Part shown: positions 40,003 through 50,054 of the stretch, piece by piece
Position numbering within the stretch: the stretch's first letter is position 1
Layout: each line of letters opens with the position of its first letter
Assembly: GCA_004154925.1 (NCBI GenBank)
Contig: QJNS01000193.1
Span: 89,119 to 153,118 of the forward strand
Origin: Monosporascus cannonballus
Lineage: Eukaryota; Ascomycota; Sordariomycetes; Xylariales
Direction: 5' to 3'
DNA: 64,000 nucleotides
Made by a program: the position numbers and the translations under genes
The notes under the pieces: model-generated
Databases searched by the model: none
The model's input: the letters and a program-made list of their open reading frames with translations, nothing else
What the model was told of the DNA's origin: nothing

Positions 40003-42142
40003 TCCTTCAGATGTACTTGTGGCGCTTCGCTTTAAGGTGATGAGTTCGAGGAGATGACCGTCCACATCAGAAAGCAGCGCCTGGGCCGACGTCTCGAACC
40101 ATTTCTTCTTCTTTGAGAGCTCCAGCTCCGTCCCTCTTGCCTCGCAGATGATGGTAGTGGCGTTCTCTACAAACTTCCCCAGTACGTCTCTCTGCTGCTC
40201 GACAAGGTGAATCATGATGCTCAGCTCGTCCAGAATATCCTTGATCTCGCGCCCGAGCATGTCTTCCGGTGCGATATTCAGCAGTGGAATGAGGAGATTG
40301 GAGAGATCGGCCGAGCTGGGAGCCGAGGACGCGTGGCAAAGCTTCTTGGCGGATTCCCACAAGTAGTCGAAAGCGAGGGTTTGCTTATGCGTCTGGTCCA
40401 TGAACGTTAAACTTTGCGATCCCTGAATGACTATGAACCTCGTGATATATAAAAGACACTCACCACCCGAACAATCGCCTCAGAGAATATGTCGAGGACG
40501 CGGGGCTGCTGACCTCGGTCCTTGTTCTGTCAAATAAAGTCTCCGTGCATTCGCTCAGGATGATGAGAGCCAAGTCCAAGACTGATCGGATCTGCTTCGG
40601 GCTAGCGAGCCTGGCGCGGTTTCTTATAGGCCTATGAATTCCAGATACATCCTCTCTGTTGAACCCATATCTCCTCGGGAAGAAGGTGAGGATGGTGCGC
40701 TCGTCCAAGATCCACATCCAAAGTTGGTCCACCATCGCCAGCCGGGAAAGCTTCCTAATGTTGTCGTGGCAGCGGGGGAATTGTCAATTCGGGTTCCGGT
40801 TTCTCTTCGAAGTCGTGGGGAAAAAGTGTTCTTCTCCGTTCTCGTCCTCCACCTTGACCTTCTTGCACTTACACATAAGTGCTGCAGATCCGCACAGTTT
40901 GCACCCAGTCTTGCCCTTCGTCCCCTTGTCGCTTTCATTAGAGGTACTTTCGTCTTCTAGTTCGTCGTCGCTTTCGTTGGAAGTGTTTTCGTCCTCCCTT
41001 GGACACGTGGGTTGTCGTTTCCAGTCGAGTCGATGACGCTTAGCTGAGGCGCATTTTGGACACCGGGTCTTCAGCTTGGTGTACTTGCGAGCGTATAGGT
41101 CCATGTTATTTATGTCTGCGAGACGCCGCTTGGGAATGCTATCTGGGCCGTTGCAGTCCCAGATGACTTTACCGTTCTTGCCGTAATCCCAAGAATGGAG
41201 AGAGTCCTCCTTCGGCGTTGTTTCCCGGTAAACAACCTGGTCACGATCCCGAGATCTCGTGGTCTTGACGGAGCTGTAGTAAGCTTGGTCAAGTGTTCTT
41301 CTGGGATGCAGGGGGTGAGGAATGGCGCAGGTAATTCTCCAGCATCATGCTGTCTCGGTAATTCTCCATCTCCTCTATCAAGCGAAATGCATGGTACAGC
41401 AGCAGCGCCAAACTGTTTTTGAGTCTGAGCCGCCCGAACATATCCCTCGTAACCTTGCGTCTCTTCGGGAAGAGGAAATCGAGTTTTGGGGATTTCGCTA
41501 CGACAGCATCTGGGAAGGTGTCGATATTGTCGATATTTCTGAATGTTCCCTCTCGCTTGGGCGGACCGATGTCGTCCACGTCGATTCCTATCTCATTCAG
41601 CAGATCCTTCATCTCCTTGCGTCTTTGCTCCGTAGCCTCCCACTCCGCATCCTGATCCCTCTTGTTCGTCTCCTCTATTATTTTGTCGATTTTCTTTGAG
41701 AACGTGTGGCATTGTCGATCTGTTTCCCAATGAATGATCGGCATCTGTTCACCCTGTTAGAATCTCGCACAATCGACACGGGGGCTCGAGAGTGGAATAC
41801 GAAAAGCACGAGATTATTCGGGGGCGATTCAGCGATTTCTGGGTCTAGCCGGTGTTAATCGGAATTCAATTGCATGACTGCTCTCAAGCACTCACCAGAC
41901 GAAACTAGTTCTCAAAGCGGGCGAAGGTGTCGTGCATGGATGGGAGACGTGTTCCCGAGATGCTGCTGCCCCTTCCAGAGCTCGTGACAGAGGACTGTAT
42001 TTGCCCAGGTCGGGTATATGGGCATCGCGTTTGGTTGACCATTGTTGAACTGGACGTCTTTCTCGTCATAGTACCGTGGTATGGCGTCCTAGGGGATGGG
42101 CTAGTCAGTGGCTTCTCTGGGTATTCCTCTTACCTCAACCCA

Positions 42143-42216
42143 CTATCAACAATTCTCCGGAGTTAGCAAACGGAGTTCCCACTCGGCATCAGAAGAGCAG
42201 AGAGGAACGGATGTAC
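42143..42216 (-). other. CorA-like intron before a 9-bp exon
   Basis: Donor GTACATCC, branch-like GCTAAC, acceptor TTGATAG. It is followed by the 9-bp exon TGGGTTGAG (42134-42142) and a 45-bp intron (42089-42133, donor GTAAGAGG, acceptor CCCCTAG). The triple join reads NMK-WVE-DAIPRYY, the family sequence. Confidence 0.75.
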
Positions 42217-42966
42217 CTTCATGTTGTTCGCTGGGAAGTGAAAGTATCTCAGGAGCAGCGCATCGCCTCGTTGAAAGTCGCGGCTCAGATATTGTTTCCC
42301 AGGTTCACTATTCTCATCGACTGGTCTTTGGAGAAGGTCATAAACGATGGCCTTCTGGCCGGGGAATTTACCTTTCCATATTGCCGTTCTCTGTTGTTCC
42401 GGATCGAGTCCTTGTCCCTGTTCGCGCCCCGGCTCGATCAGGTCCTCGCCAATGTAAAAGACATTGGAGATATCGTTGGGATTGGGATTGGGATTGTGCA
42501 TCTTGTATTGAATGAGATAGCCTTTGACATCATTGTCTGGGTTGTATCGAGGTTGGTCTGAGTTCTGCTGGCCATTGATCTGAGTTGTGTGGCTACTTGA
42601 AGACTGGCTGCTGGGCTGGCTGGGTGTCACTCCCTCAGCTCCGTTGCTGGTCTCTGAACCGTTTTCGTTTCCGTGTTCATCGATCGGGTCAAAGTCAACG
42701 TTGCAATTGGGCGGACAATGTTTGCGCCTGCTCAGCCGGTGTTTTTGGACTGCATCCCACGTCCTGACGTTCACGCCCTTCGAATCATCCCGCCACTTGC
42801 CGAAACCTGTTTGAACGTTTTTGACTAGACAATCTCGGGCGGTCCCGTCGCAATTCAATTGCCTCGCACAGTTCTCCTTGACGAAGCTCTTAAGCCGATT
42901 AACTCTGCGTAGTTGATCCCTAATGAGGTCTTGTTGACAGGCACCCAGTTTTCTGAAGTATGTTTC

Positions 42967-43153
42967 TGTCGTGGAATAGGGGTATCTATGTTAGTCATCA
43001 AGCTACCAACACCCCGGAAGAACCTTATTCCGGCGCTCCCACAGTATATAGAGAGCTTCCTAGCTACCGCTCCATGGAGCTCAATTCTAGTCACACCATT
43101 ATCACTTCCCACACTCTATGTTACCTTATCCTCTGATCAGCTTAACTGTCACA
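42967..43153 (+). repeat. solo LTR, family S, copy 3, in the CorA-like gene
   Basis: 187 bp from TGTCGTGG to CTGTCACA with target duplication GTTTC (42962-42966, 43154-43158). Removing LTR plus one GTTTC rejoins the N-terminal frame of the CorA-like gene. Carries CAGTATATAGAGAGC, a TATA-like promoter element. Confidence 0.9.
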
Positions 43154-43308
43154 GTTTCCCTCTCACGAAACTCCAGACGTCCGAAGTAGTGAATAACATG
43201 ATTGGGAACTCTTCTAGGGTCCAGGTCTGCATCAGGTATCTTGAGGTGCTCTCTCCCGGGAACCCTGTCGTGCACTTCGGCACTGATGCAATGCCGCGCC
43301 GTAGTCAT

Positions 43309-43914
43309 TAGTACGGAGGGGGACTGATTCTGACGTAACTTGGCCTGTTAATCGAAAAAGGCGACGGGGAAAAGCGAGTGTAAGCCTCGGGGATACCAAT
43401 TCAAGAAATCCCTCACATTATATATATACTTAATGATGCAGATCAGGCTGAGCAACGACCTAGCACACTGTAATATTGCGACGTGCGCTGGAAGAAACCT
43501 GCACGGAGGTTGCTGTCGGTGATTGGACGCCCATCCCGAGATGGCTGGCTGAGATAACCAAAACAGTAATTGGACGGGAATTCGTATTTTGGGGCCATGC
43601 GGGCGTGGTCATCTCTAACTATCTCCATTGGTGAGAGCCGCCACACCCGCAAGCAAGCCAATCGCTAGGGTGCAGCACAAGGATCACTACGACAAAACCC
43701 AAATTATTAAGAGCCATCCTATTAGGGATATATTTTCTTTTTCCTCGCCGCTATCCACAGGGGCCAGCTCCCGAATAGCTGGTAAAAAGCCTAACCCAAT
43801 ATATACCTTTATTAGCTTCACCAACCCGATACACTTAATTCCGTATACATCCCGCATTCCCTCCAATTTATATCAACATTACCCCGATGTTAAGATTGGC
43901 CCCAGCTGAGTATT
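43309..43914. other. upstream flank of the CorA-like gene
   Basis: Normal composition. A plus-strand open stretch (43628-43909) has no motif and is probably chance. The CorA-like promoter should lie here. Confidence 0.4.
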
Positions 43915-44059
43915 TGTAACTGCTGGCAAATATATATTCGCCACTAAGCGAAGCTGCAATGCAACTCCGCGGCGGTTGCACGGTATTGGATTTTTGCAAA
44001 AGATCGGGCGCTCGAACTGCGTTAGTAGTTCAAGCGTAATATAGTTATATATTCCTACA
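43915..44059 (-). repeat. LTR-like 145-bp sequence with polypurine neighbour
   Basis: TGTAACTGC to TTCCTACA on plus (TGTAGG to GTTACA on minus). On the minus strand it is preceded by TTACGGGGGGA (44060-44070), which looks like a polypurine tract. No second copy in the window and no target duplication seen, so it could be the 3' LTR of a truncated element. Confidence 0.45.
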
Positions 44060-44315
44060 TCCCCCCGTAAGATATAGCTTAATACGCGATCGGATAAAGG
44101 TATAGATTATAGAATTATTAATGCTCGTATGGGATTCGAACGCAAAATCTTTAGCATCTTGTTATTAGCGGCTGGTATCGGTTATCGTCGGTATTGGTAA
44201 AGAATCCATCCATGGTGACCAGTCATAGTGGCAAGAAACACGTATTCGACTTAGTTTTATGCGGTGGCGAAGCCAAACCACCAATGATACCGCTGCGCTA
44301 CAAGGGCTCATAACC
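44060..44315 (-). mobile_element. un-RIPed Copia leader with half-tRNA-iMet primer site
   Basis: On minus, GGTTATGAGCCC (44315-44304) is an exact complement of the initiator tRNA-Met anticodon arm, directly abutting the LTR at 44316. The following leader (TAGCGCAGCGGTATCATTGG, then a GGTTTGGCTTCGCC hairpin) recurs, RIP-mutated, inside the 5' LTR at 49530-49595. Its presence outside the 3' LTR means a second internal copy once followed. Near 44128-44165 the minus strand holds GCGTTCGAATCCC, a tRNA T-arm-like motif. Confidence 0.6.
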
Positions 44316-44656
44316 TATAAGATTCGAGACAGAAGATAAGGTTACCCTGCAAAGATTTGTATGGGAAAATGTTCAGGGAAAACTTAAGGTATGTCACAAA
44401 AGATAGAATATAACTATATTCTTACTATATAAGCCTAACAACAGCTGGGGAAATTCAGGGCTATATATATATTTGAAAAATGGCTTATTAAGCTTTATCA
44501 TTCCATTATTAATCAGTATTTTCCATTATTAATCAAATGGAAAACTTTGAAAGACTTTGGAAGATTTTAGAAGTTTTACGAATTCTTTTGCCATCTTCGC
44601 TACTTCGAATAGGGATAGACCCACTTTTCCGGAATTAAAAACTTCGAATTCCTAAA
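44316..44656 (-). repeat. Copia A LTR, 3' copy (341 bp)
   Basis: TATAAG to CCTAAA on plus; only lightly mutated, and well aligned to 49596-49924 and 53060-53387. Holds the stretch GGGATAGACCCACTTTTCCG. Confidence 0.8.
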
Positions 44657-47600
44657 GCCCTCCATAAAATATATATATATATTTATTTAAAAATATATGT
44701 AGGTTATAATATAAGAATAAAAAATGGTTCGATATATAACCTTTATATTTACTTTAAAAATTTTTTATAAATAATTCGATATATATATTTATATTTACCT
44801 TAAAAAAGTATAAATAATTCGATATATAATATTTAGGTTTATTTATTACTGTTATTTATTATTATTAAGTAATAAAACCTTTAAAATAAAATATTTATTT
44901 TATATATTATTATATATTAATAATATTAAGTTTTATTATAAAATTATCTAATATATTTTTAAAAGTTTTATTAATATATTAACGATTTATTTTTTAATAT
45001 ATGTATAATATATAACCATCTTTTTATTAATTATATTTTTTAATAAAATAATATTTTATATTAATATATTTTATTTTTTTATAAAATTCAGGATTTTTTG
45101 TTAATTTTTTAATAATTTTGTTATTAATAAAAATTTCTAAAAACTGAATTATATATCTTAAGTTAAAATACTTATTTAAGTAATAAAACATATTATTTAA
45201 ATACATAACTTTTTTAATAATCTTTTTTAAAATTATATATTCGGCTTTATAAATATTTAAAATAATTATTTTTTAAAGTTACAAAATTTAATTAATAAAA
45301 TTATTAAACCGTATATTCCTTAAATAAGCTATATAACCTAATATTAATTTTTGGTTATTTATATCGTTACGTTAATTTAAATCGGAATATATTTTTAATT
45401 TACAATTTTCGTTATAATTATATAATAAATATTTATTAAAAGATTTTAATAAATTTTTTATATATTATTTAATTTTGTAAAATATTATATATTAAGATTT
45501 AACATAAATCTAATATATATATAAATTATACAAATTATATTAGGTTTATTTTTTAAAATTAAATATAATAAAAAACTCAATTATTTTTAATATTTATTAA
45601 TATTTTTATTTAAAGTTTTAAATTTATTCTTAACCAATTTAATATCCGAAAGTAAAAGTGTATTTCTTGGTTTTATATTAAGCTTATTTTTAATATTATA
45701 CTTTTTTAAAAAAGTTTAATATATTTTATTTTATATATTTTTATCGTTTTATTTTCTCGGTTTATATTAATTTTATTATTTAAATAAAAAATTATTAAAT
45801 TTATATAATTTAATTTTATATGTTTTAATAATGTTTTTTCGAATATATTTATAAATTTACTAAATAGGTTTAGTATTAATATATTATTTATATAATAAAT
45901 GATTATTATATCAAATCTTTTTATTTATAAATATATTTTCGTTATTTAAAAAAATTATAAGTCCATACGTTTTTAATATATTGATAAAATATTAATATTA
46001 TAATTTAAATAATTATTTTAAATCGTATAAAACTTTATTTAATTTAATTATTTTGTTTTATTTTGTAATTTTGAAATAAAAGATTTTTAATAATTTAATA
46101 TATATATATTTTTATTTATATTAAAATAAACGAAAAGGTTTTATACGTTAAAGTATATAATATATTATTTTTTATTAATAATTATTATTAATAATAAAAA
46201 TAAAATTTTAACTTAATTATTATTAAAAAAAAGTTTTAAATAATTTATACCAAATTATGAATTAAAATTTTATATAATAAATTTAGTTTTAAATCTTTTA
46301 ATTTTTTTTGAAATTATTTATTTAAATTTAAGAAAATTTATATTTATTATAAACCTGGATTTAAATAATTAACGGATTTTTATAATATTTTTACCCAAAA
46401 ATAAACTGGTTATAATATATATATTTTAATTTTTTAATTTTGTAATTTTAATTTAATAAATTATTAATTAAATTTTTATAATTAATATTTAATATAACTT
46501 GTTTAAACGTATTAAATTTTATGATTAAAATTATTAAAACAAAAATAATTTTTATTTTTTCATTAAAAATTAATAATTAATTTATTAATAGTATATTTTT
46601 ATTTACATATAATAAATTATTTATATTTATAAATATATAATCTTTAACTAATTTATTATTATTATTATTTATATATTAACGTTTATTTTTGTTATTATTA
46701 TTAATAAATATATTATTATTAGGTTTTTTAGTAACTTTTAAATATAATTATATAACCGTTCTAAAAATTAATATATTAACTAAATTATTACTTTTATTTT
46801 TAATTATGATAATAATTTTAATACTATTTTTTTGAGTTTTTAATATTTTTATAATTAAAATTATTAATTAAATTAATTATTATATTATTATTTATACTTA
46901 AAATTTATTAATTAATAAGTAATATTAATTAATTTTAATTAGAAATATAATTTAAATTATATTAAAATTTTAAAAATTTCCATAATTTTTATAATTTTTT
47001 AAACATTATAATCATTATTAAAAAAATATTAATATTATTAAAAAGTATTTTAGCCTTTTTATTAATTATATTAATTATAAAACGATTTTCGAATATATAA
47101 ACGTTCCGAAATTATATAAATTTTTTAGTATTTAAATTTGAAATTTCATAATAATTACTTTAAATATTATAACTTATAATAATTTTTTTATTTATACGGA
47201 TTCTTAATTTATATATCTATTTATTCATAGTATAATAAATTATAACTTTTTACGTATATATATAATTTATATATGGTTTATAACGGTAATATATTTTAAA
47301 AAATATTTTAAATTTTAAGAACTTATAAAATATACGGTTTTAAATATATATTATAATTAATAAAATTTTACTTTATAAATATTAAAATAATCCAAATTTT
47401 CTAAAAAACGTTTTAACTTAATTTAATAAAATAAAATTTATTTATTTAATTAAATTATTTATTTTTTAATATATACGAAAACTATATTATATAATATAGT
47501 GTATTTATTAAAATATATTTTAAAATAATTATTTATATATTTAATTTCGTTATTATTAAAAGAAATTAATTTTATAATTGATTTAATTTTAAGATATTTA

Positions 47601-49595
47601 CTTAATTTATTAAAAGAAATTATATAATATTTATATTTATTATAAATATTTAGTAATAAAATATTTATATCGTTATAAATGTTTTATTTATAATATATTT
47701 TTTATTATTATTTAATAATATCTTATTTATATTTTAATTATTTTTAATTTAAAAACATATTTTGTATTTTTAATTTTTAAAATTTATAAAATTTTATTTA
47801 AATATTTTTATATTATTTTAAATTAAAAGTTTAATTAAAAACTTAAAAAATATATAATTTAATTTATTATGCCAAATTATTAATTAATTAAGTTTTATAA
47901 TTTTATTATTTAAAATTGATATAATATCTTAATTTTTTATATTATATTTCATTTCGAATAATATATAATATACTTTATTTTTTAATATTCTTTATGTATT
48001 ATTTAATATTTAATTTTATTAAAAGAGTTTATATTTTTATTTTTATTTAATTAAATATAAATATTTTTAATTAATTTATAAATAAAAACTTAATTCTTAA
48101 TTTAAATATATAATAAATATTTTTAATAATATAATTTTAAATTTAATTTATATATTTAAATTTTAAATTATTAATTTTTTTTTATTTTAAATTATTAATT
48201 TTTTAAAAAAATATTAATATTATTTTATTTAATAATTTTATTCATATATTTTATATTAAAAAGAAAAGTTTTGTTAATTATTATGTAAAATATAATACCG
48301 TTATTAATTATAAGATATATAATATTTTAATTATTTGTTTTGCTTTTTAATATTAAATAATTTAATTAATTAATAATTATATTTAAAATATTACATATAA
48401 AATAAATAAAGTAATGTATATTAAGTTTAAAATTTTTTTATATTTATATTTGAATTTCTTTTAAAAGTTAAATAAAAAATATCAAATTTTTAAATAAAAA
48501 TAATTAAGGTTTCGAAATTATTTAAAATTATATTTAAATATTTTTTATTCGAATTAATAATTTTTAAAACTGTTTTTTAATTATATTAATTTGTTAAGTT
48601 TTATTATCGGTATCGATAAATTAATTTATAAAAGTAATTTTATTAGTTTCTTTTATTTTTATTTCTTTTTTTATTTTTTTAAAATATTTGTTTTTTCTTT
48701 ATTTTATTAAGAAGATTTTCTTAATTCAAAAAAGTTTTATTAAGATAAAGAAAATAATAATTTTTATTTATATAATTTAGGATTTTTAAAAAAAATAACG
48801 TTTATTATTATTTTTTTAAAATTATTTTTAACATTTTTTTAATTTTTTATTTTGTTAATTAACAAAAAAAAACATTTTAAAAATATAAGATTTAAAATTT
48901 TTTCGAAAAAATTAAATTATATTTTAAATAAAAATTTCGAAATCGTTTAATAATAAATTTAAAACTTAGGTTTTAATTATTTTATTAAGTAGTTTTAAAT
49001 TTTTTGACTTTAATTTATTAATTAACGACTTCATTTTATTTAAGTATTTTTTTATGGATTCGAAATTATCGTATATAAAATTAAAAAGAAATTTTAATAT
49101 AAGAAATTTAGTTATAAATTCTTTAGACCTATATTAATTATAAAACCTTTTCCAGGTTTTTTTATAATTAGTCATAATTGTTATATAATATAAAGATTTA
49201 TTTTCGTATAATAATTATATAGTAATTAAGGTTTTAATATTATTGGATTAAAATGACTTTTTTTTTATTTTTTCTTATAACGTAATTAAAACTTTCGTAT
49301 TTAAATATAATTTTAATCCGAATAAATTATAATTTTATATTAATATTGTTTTTAAGCACAAAAGGTTTATTAAAAATACTTACAATTATTATATAAAATA
49401 AAAATTTATATAAACTTTTTAAAATAAATATAAAGAAATAATCGGACAAAGTTAAAAATTTAATTACAAAAAAATTAATTCTAATAGTTTTTAAAGTAAA
49501 GAAATAATATAAATTAATTAAGGTCTAAGTAAAATATAAAGAAATATTATTATTATTAATATCGTTAAAAATTATTTGCTTCCTGGTTTATAACT

Positions 49596-49924
49596 TATAA
49601 AAGTTAACATAAAAAGTAAAGTTATTTTATAAAGATTTATATGGAAAACGTTTCAGGAAAATTTAAAATATATTACAGAAAATAAAATTATTTATATTTA
49701 AATTATAAAAACCTAATAATAATTAGAGGAATTTAAGGTTATATATATATGTGAAAAATAACTTATTAAACTTTATTATTTTATTATTAATTAATATTTT
49801 CCATTATTAATTAAATGGAAAGCTTTGGAAGATTTTGGAAATCTTAAGAATTCTTTTGCCATTTTCGCCATTTCGAATAAGGATAGACCCACTTTTCCGG
49901 AGTTAAAAACTCCGAATCCCTAGA
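49596..49924 (-). repeat. Copia A LTR, 5' copy (329 bp)
   Basis: RIP-mutated in its inner half, clean in its outer 150 bases (ending CCGAATCCCTAGA). It ends 130 bp from the stop of the HET gene. Confidence 0.8.
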
Positions 49925-50054
49925 CACGGTCTCGAGACTCTGGTCTTAAGTGGTGTGGCATTCGGTAGGCCTCTCAGACATATTGCTTCATTGACAAGAG
50001 CCGCATCTATTGCTTTGCTTAGAAGGGTGCTAGTCTGAACAAAATACCCTTCGC

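Larger units (their letters stand above)
39791..43308 (-). pseudogene. CorA-like Mg2+ transporter gene, 5' part
   Basis: Membrane protein gene of the fungal CorA-like family, about 1,070 codons with the 3' part at 28812-29353. Exons (minus): 43308-43159, [solo LTR], 42966-42217, 42142-42134, 42088-41896, 41744-40464, 40392-40003, 39940-39809. Seen in order: FRERE joined to TYFRKLGACQQ after LTR removal; LLRYFHFPANNMK plus WVEDAIPRYYDEKDVQ; TWANTVLCHELWKGQQHLG; HPRRTLDQAYYS; a Cys-rich acidic segment; MVDQLWMWILDERTI; NIAPEDMLGREIKDILDELS; then AIMIFTTMTIIF, the start of helix 1. Damage: stops TGA 41912-41914, TGA 40784-40786 and TAG 39891-39893 (each one C-to-T from CGA or CAG), one extra G in 41311-41315, one missing base near 40520. 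The splice phase at 41896/41744 does not fit, so that boundary is uncertain. Further 5' exons are possible. Confidence 0.88.
44316..49924 (-). mobile_element. Ty1/Copia LTR retrotransposon A, RIP-inactivated
   Basis: LTRs at 44316-44656 and 49596-49924 enclose 4.9 kb of very A/T-rich sequence. The minus strand near 45840-45920 reads IIIIIYYINNILIL, the Copia RT box YVDDIL with both Asp codons changed to Asn by RIP. The 5' LTR is the right one; just inside it is AGTTATAAACCA (49595-49584 on minus), a mutated half-tRNA-iMet primer site. No matching target duplication flanks the pair, in line with the left side continuing into another copy (44060-44315). A solo LTR of the same family is at 53060. 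Confidence 0.8.

Noticed and set aside
40634..42561. plus-strand open frames up to 161 codons
   Set aside because: Shadows of the CorA-like exons on minus.
43628..43909. 93-codon plus-strand open frame
   Set aside because: Low-information sequence, no motif; lies upstream of the CorA-like gene.
44128..44165. tRNA gene call
   Set aside because: T-arm-like motif is present but no pairing acceptor stem and the A-box-like motif is about 150 bp away; kept only as a tRNA-like observation.
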